Shown here: positions 16,841 through 26,400 of the stretch, piece after piece | Layout: the number at the start of each line of letters is the position of its first letter | Numbering within the stretch: position 1 is the first letter of the stretch | Assembly (NCBI RefSeq): GCF_019802255.1 | Contig: NZ_JAHYSS010000009.1 | Coordinates: forward strand, 56,981-120,980 | Origin: Pedobacter polysacchareus | GTDB lineage: Bacteria > Bacteroidota > Bacteroidia > Sphingobacteriales > Sphingobacteriaceae | Direction of reading: 5' to 3' | DNA: 64,000 nt | Translations under genes and position numbers: made by a program | Notes under the pieces: model-generated | Told to the model about the DNA's origin: nothing | The model's input: only the letters and a program-made list of their open reading frames with translations | Database searches by the model: none

Positions 16841-18114
16841 CGGTTAAGTTGTTCATCAATTAAGGTTTTCTTTTTTCTAAGGGAGATCGTTTCATTTTGT
16901 ACCAGTGGTTTTGCCCAAAAGCCAAGACTTAATATATAACCAAGCATGACAAATATAAACACCATTCCGGTTTTTAGTGAGGTCATATCTCCAATCCAGC
17001 CGATAATCAATGGCAGGACTGCTCCGCCGCAAATTCCGGTGATGAGGATACCTGAAAGGGCACCATGATGCTTGTCCATGGAGTTGAGTGCGAGCGAAAT
17101 GATGATTGACCACATCACTGAGGCAAAGAAGCCGATCATTGGGAAGGCCCATATGGCTACACCAGCGGGGCCAAATAATGCGAAAGCCAGGCTGATCATG
17201 GCTGCTGCGGTAAATAACACCAGGACTTTTTTGCTGTCCATGAATTTCAGGAGCAATAAACCGAGTAAGGTGCCGATGGTGAGCATGCCCCAAAACCAGG
17301 ATACGGCGGTTGCACCACCGGTTTTGGGATCTATTTGATGGTAAGTATGTAGAAATTCTGACATCCAGTTGGCCACACCTTGTTCCAATCCTACGTAACA
17401 GAAAATGGCCAGGAAGTAAAGTCCGACTGTTGGATTTTTGAGGAGTGCGATATTGGTTTCCATTCCGCCCACCTTTTCATCTCCTTTCAGTTCTACTTTG
17501 GGGATTTTTATAAAAGCAATCACGATCACCATGAGAATAGAAACAATACCGAAAATCCAGTATAGAGAAATCCATGGTAGTCCTGCCGGCACGATCGACT
17601 CGAAAAAAGTGATGATGGGACTGGAGTCGCCTTGAGGCTTTCCAATATTGAGTACCAGATAGGAATAGACTAATGGGCTTAAAAAAGAGGCGAGACCAAA
17701 AAAGAATTGGGCGAGGACAGAGTTGAAAGCAAAGTGTTCTTCGCCTCCGGCCACGCGAAGCAATGGGTTGATGGCTACTTGCAGCATTGCCATACCTGCC
17801 CCGATGAGGAATAGGGAACACATATAGCTGAAATAGCCGGGCGTAAATACAAAAAGCATGGCGCCTAAAAAGGAAATAAAGAAGGCGGCCGACATCACTT
17901 TTTTCTCTCCGTATTTTTCAACGAGGATTCCAGAAGGAATAGACATGACACCGTAAGCGATAAAAAAAGCAAAGGGGAGTAAGGCTACTGTGGTAAGGCT
18001 CAAAGAAAAGCTCCTGATGATATCAGGAACCAGTGGTCCGATGATATTGGTTAAAAATGAGATGACAAAGAATGTCAGTAAAATGAGTCCTAGTACAAAG
18101 TAGTTTCTTTTCAT
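16837..18114 (-). CDS. FucP/GluP-like sugar MFS transporter
   Basis: A 425-aa inner-membrane permease with about 12 hydrophobic segments. The N-terminus FVLGLILLTFFVISFLTNI, LIGAGMAMLQVAINPLLRVAGG and SVLAQFFFGLASFLSPLVYS are typical of the fucose/glucose:H+ symporter branch (FHS family). The C-terminal repeat contains MIGFFASVMWSIIISLALNSM. It moves a monosaccharide into the cytoplasm, where the overlapping ROK kinase gene product would act. Its own ECF-type promoter (18137-18165) ends about 22 bp before the ATG. It is placed between the sigma gene and the rest of PUL1. Confidence 0.9.
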   Translation of the reverse strand: MKRNYFVLGLILLTFFVISFLTNIIGPLVPDIIRSFSLSLTTVALLPFAFFIAYGVMSIPSGILVEKYGEKKVMSAAFFISFLGAMLFVFTPGYFSYMCSLFLIGAGMAMLQVAINPLLRVAGGEEHFAFNSVLAQFFFGLASFLSPLVYSYLVLNIGKPQGDSSPIITFFESIVPAGLPWISLYWIFGIVSILMVIVIAFIKIPKVELKGDEKVGGMETNIALLKNPTVGLYFLAIFCYVGLEQGVANWMSEFLHTYHQIDPKTGGATAVSWFWGMLTIGTLLGLLLLKFMDSKKVLVLFTAAAMISLAFALFGPAGVAIWAFPMIGFFASVMWSIIISLALNSMDKHHGALSGILITGICGGAVLPLIIGWIGDMTSLKTGMVFIFVMLGYILSLGFWAKPLVQNETISLRKKKTLIDEQLNR

Positions 18115-18136
18115 TAGTTCATCGGTTTATGAAGAT

Positions 18137-18165
18137 AGAGACGGGGCTATGCTGATTTTGTACTG
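18137..18165 (-). promoter_or_regulatory. ECF-sigma promoter of the MFS-ROK unit (copy C)
   Basis: Minus strand: CAGTACAAAATCA (from 18165) and CGTCTCT (18143-18137), with 16 nt between AGTAC and CGTCT as in copies A and B. The predicted 5' UTR is under 20 nt. Confidence 0.7.
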
Positions 18166-18193
18166 GGTTTTTCTGATAAATATTATTAAAAGG

Positions 18194-18748
18194 CTATCCA
18201 GACCTGGAAGCGATGTTTTTGCGGAGTATTTTAATGCCTTCATGTACGCAGTTGCGAATCGCCTGATATTTTATGGGAAGGATTTCTGCGATTTGTTTAT
18301 AGGAAAGGCCCTCAAAATAATGGAGCAGCATCACTTGGCGCTGTCTTTTCGTAAGGTGTTTTAAAGCCTGATGTAAATGCTGGTTTGCTGCTGCCTGATT
18401 CTGCTGCTGGATAATGGTTTCTTCAATACTGCTTTCTTCCTGCGGATGGTCTAACTCTCCAAGATTGATCTCCCTTCTTGATTTTTTTATCGCTTCAAAT
18501 AATAGCCGGATATAGGCACGATAGAGGTAACTTTTTACAGAATTGATGTCTCCCAGATTTTCCCTGTTCTTCCAAAGTTTTAAGAACAGATCCTGTAAAC
18601 AGTCTTCAGCAAGGTCGGTATCAGCAGAGGTTTTTACGCCGTACTTGTAAAGCAGCATGTAGTATTTGTAATAGATCGCTTTGAATGCGTCCTTATCGCC
18701 GGATTTGAAGCTGTCCCAAAGCTCCGATTCAGAAATTTTATCATGCAT
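18194..18748 (-). CDS. ECF-type RNA polymerase sigma-70 factor (PUL1 regulator)
   Basis: A 184-aa ECF sigma factor of the Bacteroidetes expansion type. Region 2 is at about residues 22-62 (YKYGVKTSADTDLAEDCLQDLFLKLWK) and binds the -10 element. Region 4 is at about 128-178 (LTKRQRQVMLLHYFEGLSYKQIAEIL) with its helix-turn-helix for the -35 element. No extra C-terminal domain is present. The nearest anti-sigma factor is FecR at 12050-12901. Three shared promoter elements in this locus make a direct regulon likely. The upstream region of the sigma gene itself does not carry the CAGTAC...CGTCT motif, so it is probably not autoregulated through that element. Confidence 0.92.
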   Translation of the reverse strand: MHDKISESELWDSFKSGDKDAFKAIYYKYYMLLYKYGVKTSADTDLAEDCLQDLFLKLWKNRENLGDINSVKSYLYRAYIRLLFEAIKKSRREINLGELDHPQEESSIEETIIQQQNQAAANQHLHQALKHLTKRQRQVMLLHYFEGLSYKQIAEILPIKYQAIRNCVHEGIKILRKNIASRSG

Positions 18749-19144
18749 ACCCCTATGTTTACAAGAATTGAACTAAACGAAAGAAATGTTAATGTATTAA
18801 TAATATTTTGTAAGTTCCTACAGCATTTTGAAAATGAGCATTAAGGTTAGCCTTTGATAGTTAGTTGTTTATGGGGCTTTTTTTGTGGGATTATATCGTT
18901 TTACTGGTCTAAAACGATTAATTCAAATTATTTTCTATCGCTGAATTTCAGTTGAAAAAATAATTAATTGTCATCTCTATTTTACTCGAAATTGGAGTGC
19001 TTCCCGTTTGGTTCTTCCCGAAAATTAAGGATCTCACTGACAGATCAGGAAGTGTCGGATTGTTTTTTCTCCCCGTTTTTCATCAGGATCCTAAGCTGAT
19101 TTAGATTTGTTCAGTAGGTTTATTTTGTATATTTAAACCGGAAA
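18749..19144. other. Divergent intergenic region between ECF sigma and HTCS genes
   Basis: A 396-bp AT-rich region without a gene. It must contain both divergent promoters. The only clear structure is the palindrome at 18895-18918. Confidence 0.7.
18895..18918. promoter_or_regulatory. Palindromic operator-like site
   Basis: ATCGTTTTA (18895-18903) and TAAAACGAT (18910-18918) form a perfect 9-bp inverted repeat separated by CTGGTC. It sits centrally between two divergent regulator genes and has no following T-run, so a dimeric regulator site is more likely than a terminator. Confidence 0.45.
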
Positions 19145-22100
19145 ATGACTAAACTTACTAACCAAAATATACTGGCAAAACGAGTATTACTGACCATCAT
19201 ACTCAATTGCTTTTTCTTACTTTCTTTGGCCCAATTGTCTTTTGATCATTTGTCGGTAACGAATGGATTATCCCAAAGTACGGTATTGTCGATTTGTAAA
19301 GACAGCAGGGGATACCTATGGTTTGGTACCCGGGATTGTCTGAACCGTTACGATGGCAGAGGGGTTAAAATTTACCGCAACAATCCTGATGATCCTGCCA
19401 GTATCAGTTCGGAGGATTATATTTATGCCTTATTATCAGATAAAAAGCAAAACCTGTGGATCGGTACTCAAAACGGATTGAACAGGTACATTCCAGAAAA
19501 AGATGCTTTTGAGCGCATTCCTTTTGATCCTAAAAACCCGAATAGCATTAGTGATAAAATTATACTTTCCATACTTTCGGATCGTAAAGGCCGGGTATGG
19601 TTTGGTACAAATACCGGTTTGAGCATGCTGGAAGATCCTGCCTCCAGGAAGTTTAAGAAGTTTTACCAAAAAGATGGGCTGGCAGGAAATTCTGTCTATA
19701 CTGTTTTTGAGGACAGAAAGGGGGATATTTGGATAGGGACTACGGAGGGGCTCAGCAGAATGAGCTGGGAAAATGGTAAGTACGTATTTACAAACTTCCG
19801 CCATCGTCCTGAGCAGCAGCAGAGCATCAGTGGGAATTTTATCAGAACCATTGCTCAGGATCAGTTGGGTAGAATCTGGATAGGAACTGATGCGGATGGC
19901 TTGAACTTGTTTGTTCCGGAAACACAGTCTTTTATTCGTTTTAAATACCAGGCAGGTCATCCTTATGGGATCAGCAATAATATCATCCGTAAAATCAGCG
20001 TCAACAAAAATGGAGATTTATGGGTGGCAACGATGAACGGACTGAATATTATCGACCCGCATACGCTGCGCTTTACCAATTATAAACATGATGCCGATCA
20101 GCGCAAAAGTTTAAGTGACAACTCCATTAAAGAGATTTATGAGGACAATCAGGGTTCTGTATGGATAGGTACCATGTTTGGCGGTGTCAATGTAACGCAT
20201 AGCAATACCATTCCTTTCGACGTTTATAAATACAATAAGTATCGGAACAGTATCAGCAGTGATATCATTAGTGTGATTGCAGGAGATGAAAAACAGCACC
20301 TCTGGATTGGAACGGAGGGCCAGGGACTGAATTATTTCAATACTCAGACCGGCGTATTTAAGAAGTACCAGAATGATCCGGCAGATCCGGGAAGTTTAAG
20401 CAACAATACCATAAAGGCGATATTTAAAGATAGCAAGAATCGAATTTGGATTGGGCTTTTTCAAGGTGGATTGGAGCTTTTTAATCCAGCTACGGGTAAG
20501 TTTAAACATTATCGCCATGATCCCTCTAATCCTAATTCATTGAGTTATGGTTATGTAAGCAGCATTACGGAAAATCCGGATGGACATTTATTAGTGGGCA
20601 CCTCTTCAAAAGGATTGAATGTGTTTGATCCCGAGCAGGAAAGATTTTCACTGATCAATGAGCTGCCAAGCTCGGGACTTCGACTGAGCAGTGGTTACAT
20701 TCGTTTTGCCTATACCGATTCTAAGAAAAACCTCTGGGTAGGTACACCGAGAGGTCTTAATCTGTTAAATTATAAGCATTCAGCTTTTAAGTATTTCTTT
20801 AAAAGTAAGGACAAAGACAGCTTAAAATCCAACCAGATCAATTGTGTAAAAGAAGACCAGCAGCATAACATCTGGGTAGGTTCTTTAAGGGGTGGATTGA
20901 GCCTTTATCATCCTAAAACCAATACTTTTACTACCTATACCAAGGCGGATGGTTTGGCTAGCGACAATATCATCGATATTTTGGAAGACAATGAGGGAAA
21001 TTTATGGCTGAGTACCGACCGTGGCCTGACCAAATTTGATAAAGCAAGGAAGTCTTTTAAAAATTATAACATTAGCGACGGACTGCCTGCCAATGAATTC
21101 AATGTAAACTCTGCTTATAAGGATGAACATGGGAAATTATATTTTGGAAGTTATAATGGCCTGGTGGCATTTACTCCCAGAGATATTAAAGAAAATACGA
21201 CTGTCCCAAAAATCGTGTTTTCAGGTTTAAAGTTATTCAATAAACCCGTTGCTATTGATGGTCCCGATCAATTACTAAAAGCCGACATCAGCTTTACCAG
21301 GGAGATTACTTTTTCTGCAGGACAGAATATTTTTACCATAGATTTCCTGGCGCTGAATTATATCCAGCCTCAGCGGAATCAATACGCCTATAAACTGGAA
21401 GGATTTGAAAAGGATTGGAATTATGTGAATATGCCTTCTGCAACTTATACCAATCTGCCGGCAGGTAAATACAGGTTTTTAGTCAAAGGGAGCAATAATG
21501 ACGGCCTTTGGAATGAAGTTCCGGCAAGTATGGAAATTCGTATTTTACCTCCATTATGGCAAACCTGGTGGGCTTATCTGGGTTATGCGATTGCAGCAGC
21601 AGCGTTGCTTTATTTTGTCCTGCGCTTTACCCGCAGACAGCAAAGGTTAGAATCCGAGTTGTATTATGAGCAGTTGAATAATGAAAGGCAGGAAGAACTG
21701 TACCAGATGAAGCTGGATTTCTTTACCCGTATTTCTCATGAGATCCGTACTCCGCTTACCCTTATTTTTGCGCCGCTTGAAAAACTGCTCAAGCTGACCA
21801 GAGAAAATAATACCGTTCATCAGCCATTGCTGGGCGTGAAGAAAAATACCGAAAGACTGCTTCGGTTGATCAGCGAATTGCTGGACTTTAGAAAGATCGA
21901 AACTGGAAATACCAGACTTCAGGTTTCTTCCCATGAACTGGTTGCTTTTTGCCGCAGCATTTATGAAACCTACTCCCATCTGGCTGAGCTTAAAAATATA
22001 GACTATAGTTTCAGCAGTAATGTGCCCGAAGTTCAACTTTATTTTGACGCTGGCCAGCTAGAAAAGGTGTTTTACAATATCCTTTCCAATGCCTTTAAAT

Positions 22101-23329
22101 ATACCCCTGATGGCGGTAGAATTAGTTTTTCCATCAATTTGGGCAAGGATCAGGTAAAAGTGGTTATCGCGGATACGGGAGTTGGGATTCCTGCAGAATT
22201 GCAGGATAAAATCTTTGGTAATTTTTACCAGGTAAAATCTAAAAATATTGCTGCTGAAGGCTGGGGAATCGGTCTGGCCCTGGTTAAAAATATTGTTGAA
22301 CTGCATAAAGGAGAAATTTCAGTTTCCAGTACAGCTGCGGTGGAGGGGAAAGATGGAGGAACCATGCTGACTGTAGGTTTATGGTTAGGGAAATCACATT
22401 TCAAGGAAGAAGAAATCAGCGATCTTGAGCACTCGGCAAAAACGATGTCTGAACAGCAGGAATCAGTAGGAGTGCTAACTGAACCAGCAGTAGGGGGCGC
22501 TGGATTGGCAGAAGAGCCAACCGAATCAGCGGATCAATTGGCTGCGGAAACAGCACTGCAATCTGATGAAAAGAAGTACAGCATTCTGGTCGTTGAAGAC
22601 AATGATGAATTGAGGGGATTTATTGTACAGTCGCTGCAGTCTGTTTATCATATTATTGAAGCGGTGAATGGAATGGAAGGATGGGAGATGGCCACTTCAC
22701 ATCTTCCCGATCTGATCATTAGTGACGTGACCATGCCGGAAATGAATGGCCTCGAACTTTGTCAGCGGTTAAAAAAAGAAGAGCGGACGAATCACATCCC
22801 GGTGATCATGCTCACCGCTATGGCCTCAGCGCTGCATCTGGTAAATGGCCTGGAGGCAGGAGCAAATCTTTACATGACCAAGCCTTTTAGCATTCAGGTG
22901 CTGGAGCTCAGTGTCCGTAATATTTTACAGGGGCGGGAGGAGTTAAAACAGAAATACCTGCGTCAGTTAATGCTGACCCCAAAACTACCGGAAACGGAAT
23001 CTCCGGAAGGGAAGTTTTTAAATAAGCTGATGCAGCTGATGGAAGAAAATATGGAAGATCCTGAATTCAATGTGGGCGGTCTGGTTGAACATATTGGAAT
23101 GAGCCAGACGGTACTTTATAAAAAGATCAAGGCCATCACGGGTTTATCGATCACTGATTTTATCAAATCCCAGCGGCTAAAAAGAGCAGCCCAATTATTG
23201 TCGGAAGGCAAACTGAATGTTTCTGAAGTGGCCTATGCGGTTGGTTTTAATGACCGGAAGTATTTTAGCAAAGAGTTTCGCAAGCAATTCGGACTGGCTC
23301 CATCAGACTATATTCAAAAAACAGATTAA
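19145..23329 (+). CDS. Hybrid two-component system regulator (HTCS) of PUL2
   Basis: A 1394-aa one-protein signalling system. Order: signal peptide/TM (about 12-30); about a dozen two-component-regulator propeller repeats (each with a variant of LWIGT..GLNR, residues about 40-700), forming the periplasmic sugar sensor; Y_Y_Y domain (about 735-800); transmembrane helix (about 808-826); HisKA with phospho-His865 (ISHEIRTPL); HATPase with GWGIGLALVKNIV; receiver domain with phospho-Asp1194 (ISDVTMPEMNG); and a C-terminal AraC-type HTH (about 1290-1394, ending KEFRKQFGLAPSDYI). All catalytic residues are intact. It lies directly upstream of and in the same direction as the chondroitin lyase operon, so it most likely senses unsaturated GAG oligosaccharides and activates that operon. 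Confidence 0.96.
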   Translation: MTKLTNQNILAKRVLLTIILNCFFLLSLAQLSFDHLSVTNGLSQSTVLSICKDSRGYLWFGTRDCLNRYDGRGVKIYRNNPDDPASISSEDYIYALLSDKKQNLWIGTQNGLNRYIPEKDAFERIPFDPKNPNSISDKIILSILSDRKGRVWFGTNTGLSMLEDPASRKFKKFYQKDGLAGNSVYTVFEDRKGDIWIGTTEGLSRMSWENGKYVFTNFRHRPEQQQSISGNFIRTIAQDQLGRIWIGTDADGLNLFVPETQSFIRFKYQAGHPYGISNNIIRKISVNKNGDLWVATMNGLNIIDPHTLRFTNYKHDADQRKSLSDNSIKEIYEDNQGSVWIGTMFGGVNVTHSNTIPFDVYKYNKYRNSISSDIISVIAGDEKQHLWIGTEGQGLNYFNTQTGVFKKYQNDPADPGSLSNNTIKAIFKDSKNRIWIGLFQGGLELFNPATGKFKHYRHDPSNPNSLSYGYVSSITENPDGHLLVGTSSKGLNVFDPEQERFSLINELPSSGLRLSSGYIRFAYTDSKKNLWVGTPRGLNLLNYKHSAFKYFFKSKDKDSLKSNQINCVKEDQQHNIWVGSLRGGLSLYHPKTNTFTTYTKADGLASDNIIDILEDNEGNLWLSTDRGLTKFDKARKSFKNYNISDGLPANEFNVNSAYKDEHGKLYFGSYNGLVAFTPRDIKENTTVPKIVFSGLKLFNKPVAIDGPDQLLKADISFTREITFSAGQNIFTIDFLALNYIQPQRNQYAYKLEGFEKDWNYVNMPSATYTNLPAGKYRFLVKGSNNDGLWNEVPASMEIRILPPLWQTWWAYLGYAIAAAALLYFVLRFTRRQQRLESELYYEQLNNERQEELYQMKLDFFTRISHEIRTPLTLIFAPLEKLLKLTRENNTVHQPLLGVKKNTERLLRLISELLDFRKIETGNTRLQVSSHELVAFCRSIYETYSHLAELKNIDYSFSSNVPEVQLYFDAGQLEKVFYNILSNAFKYTPDGGRISFSINLGKDQVKVVIADTGVGIPAELQDKIFGNFYQVKSKNIAAEGWGIGLALVKNIVELHKGEISVSSTAAVEGKDGGTMLTVGLWLGKSHFKEEEISDLEHSAKTMSEQQESVGVLTEPAVGGAGLAEEPTESADQLAAETALQSDEKKYSILVVEDNDELRGFIVQSLQSVYHIIEAVNGMEGWEMATSHLPDLIISDVTMPEMNGLELCQRLKKEERTNHIPVIMLTAMASALHLVNGLEAGANLYMTKPFSIQVLELSVRNILQGREELKQKYLRQLMLTPKLPETESPEGKFLNKLMQLMEENMEDPEFNVGGLVEHIGMSQTVLYKKIKAITGLSITDFIKSQRLKRAAQLLSEGKLNVSEVAYAVGFNDRKYFSKEFRKQFGLAPSDYIQKTD

Positions 23330-23331
23330 TG

Positions 23332-23423
23332 CCCCCTTTTTAACTGATTTGTCGCCCTTATTTCCTGGATTAAAAATGAATATTTGAATCCTATAGGACC
23401 AATATTTAAATCCTATAGTAACC
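23332..23423 (+). promoter_or_regulatory. PUL2 control region: 22-bp direct repeat and CCCCCTT motif
   Basis: Two tandem copies of AATATTTRAATCCTATAG lie at 23379-23400 and 23401-23423 (period 22 bp, two helical turns), ending 22 bp before the lyase ATG. Upstream, CCCCCTTTTTAAC (23332-23344) matches CCCCCTTGTTAAC upstream of susC (30097-30109) in 12 of 13 positions. Direct repeats two turns apart suit an AraC-type HTH dimer, here the HTCS. Inference only. Confidence 0.5.
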
Positions 23424-23445
23424 AAATATCCCAAAAAGGCCAGGT

Positions 23446-26400
23446 ATGAACCGTTTGTTTTTCGTTTTATTATTTATTTGCTGCCAGACCATGAGCAGTT
23501 TTGCGCAAACTCAAGCTGACGTTTGTGAAAGCAGCGTTCCAAAAAAATGGACTGCTGTGAATGGCAGCTTATCGATGAGCAGCAATCATTTTAAATTAGG
23601 GAAGCAATCTATAAAATGGGACTGGAATGGGGCTGGGAAAAGCATGCTGACGATTTCTGATGAAGGTCTTAAGGCTGTTGTGGGAAACCCGAGAAGTACT
23701 TTCGTGGTCTGGATTTATAATGAAAAACCACTGAATGATCAGCTGGTATTCAAATTCGGAACAAAGGATAAAACCATGAGCAGTTTTAACTTTAAGCTTA
23801 ATTTCAAAGGCTGGAGAACTGCCTGGGTTATGTATCACAGAGATATGGCTGGGAAACCAGCTGCAGAAATGAATCAGCTGAGCATATCGGCCCCTGCCAG
23901 CTTGAATAAGGGTAGCCTTTTTATCGATCAGCTCATCCTTACAGCCAGCATAAATCCACGTTCCCCGATGCGGGATGAGCAGGTACCATTTGTTAATCCA
24001 GACGGAGATAAAGCGGCAAATGCACATTGGACCTCCTTATATGCATTTAATAGAATGCCGCAATATTTGCCATTACCAGGGAAGCTGAGCACAAGCATTC
24101 AGGCGGAGCTTGACCAGATTGGCAAAAGGTATCGGGAGCAGCTGTTGCTGCCTGCAGGGAAAACTTCGACAAAAAATGCTTTAACTGAATTGGAGCAAGC
24201 GTATGCCTATTGGAACATCAGCCGCGCTGGAGGAAGCATTGGTGGCCGGCCGGTATTTTCCACAAATGATGTGGAGCTGGTTTCCTTTTCTCCGGATGAA
24301 AAACTCAAGGAGATCAACCGTTTATCTGGCATCAAGCGCTATACCCAATTGATGCTGCAGATTGCCCAGGCTTATCATGCTCCTGGCTTTGTGAATGACA
24401 AAGAAAGACTGGGGCAACTATTTATAGATCTTTTGGATCACCTGGAAGATCAGGGCTGGGCCTATGGCAGCGGGATGGGGGCATTGCACCATCTTGGCTA
24501 TAACCTTGCCAGTTATTATCCAGCTTGTTTACTGATGAAAGACCTGATTAAGCAGCAAGGTAAGCTGGACCGGACTTTTAAAAGTATGGCTTGGTTTAGC
24601 GGTTTAGGACGCAGTTTACAGCTTCCAGATCAGTTGCCGGCCTCCAATATTGACGTATTTAATACCTTGCTTGGAGGAATGCTGGCTTCGGTTTTAATCC
24701 TGGACGACGGCCTTGAAAAATTGCAGTATCTGCAGAGTTATTCCAAATGGCTTTCCAAAAATATAATACCAGATCACACGATTGAAGGCGCTTTTAAACC
24801 TGATGGTGCCGTTTTTCACCATGGTAATCTTTACCCGGCCTACGGTATAGGCGGTTATGCCGGAATCGCACCGATCCTTTATGTCCTGAGCGGCACCTCT
24901 TTTCGGGTAGAACCCGCTGCCCATGAAAGTTTAAAGCATAGTTTGCTGATGATGCATTATTATACCCATCCCTACCAATGGCCATTGAGCGTTTCCGGGC
25001 GCCATCCAACAGGCAGCGGGCGCATTGCAGATATTGCTTATGCCTATATGGCGATGGCAGGTTCGCCAGATGGACAGTTGAAAACAGATACTTTAATGGC
25101 TTCGATTTACCTGATGCTGAACAAGGGGAAACAGAACAAATGGATGACTGCTTTTAAGAATAGTCAGATTAAGCCCATAGGGTATACCAGCGGTCATTGG
25201 AACCTTAATTATGGTTTGTTTGATCTTCACCGCCGCGAGGATTGGCTGCTCAGCTTGCGAGGACATAACCGGTATTTTGTAAGTCATGAGTCTTATCCTG
25301 GCGCCAATGTATATGGGCGATACCTGGGCTATGGGCATCTGGAGGTCTTATTTCCGGAGACTAAAACAGGTGACGGCAGTAATTTTAGAGATGAGGGCTG
25401 GGACTGGAATAACATTCCGGGAACAACTACCCTTCATCTTCCTCTAGCGCAGCTGAAGGCCAACATCATCAATGCAGATGACGATAGCGGCATAGAAGAA
25501 ATGCTGATTTCTGACGAGCCTTTCGCAGGTGGTACCAGCTTTGAGAAAAATGGCCTATTTGCGATGAAAGTTCATGGCCATGATAAATATGATATGGGCA
25601 GCTTCAGGGCTAGGAAATCCTGGTTTATGTTTAATCACCTGGTGGTTAGTTTAGGTTCCGGAATTAAAAATACGCGGGCTGATTATCCCACAGAAACCAC
25701 TTTGTTCCAGAATTACCTGAATGATCCTGAAGCGGTGATCCAGCTGGATGGAAAGGAGATCAGCGCATTTCCTTACACTAGTAAGGGGGATGCGGGGAAA
25801 GTTTTAACCCTGATTGACAACCGCAACATTGGGTATTATATTCCTGACGGAGGAAATGCTGTGTTCAGTAAGTCTTTGCAGGTTTCCAGGGATCAGAAAG
25901 ATAGCCGGGCAACGAGCGGCAATTTTGCAAAGTTGGTTCTGCAGCATGGAAATGCACCTGCAGATGCAGGATATCAGTATGCGATGCTAATCAAAACAAA
26001 TCAGCCCGCACTAGATAGTCTGGCTTTAAAGATGAAAAGCGAGAAACCAGTGTACAAGGTTTTGCAGCAGGATACTGCGGCACATATCGTATGGTATGCT
26101 CCGGAGCAGCTGGTTGGTCTGGCAATTTTTGGGACTCAGCAAAAATTATCAGATAGCCTGGTGATGGGCAACAGCAGACCATGTTTGCTGATGTATCAGC
26201 AAAAGGGGGAGCGGCTGTCTATGTCGGTTACCGATCCAGATCTTGCTTTTTATGAGGGACCGGATGATAGTCCGGTGATGGCAGATGGTAAAAGGAAGGA
26301 AGTCAGCATTTATTCCCGTAAATGGTACCGTTCTCCATCAAAACCATCTCTGGTTAAACTGCTGATTAAAGGGAAATGGGCAGCGAAATCGGCTCAGGAT

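Noticed and set aside
16890..16930. Fourth ECF-type promoter (GGTACAAAATGA inside the MFS gene)
   Set aside because: It lacks CAGTAC, and no CGTCT follows at the fixed 16-nt spacing.
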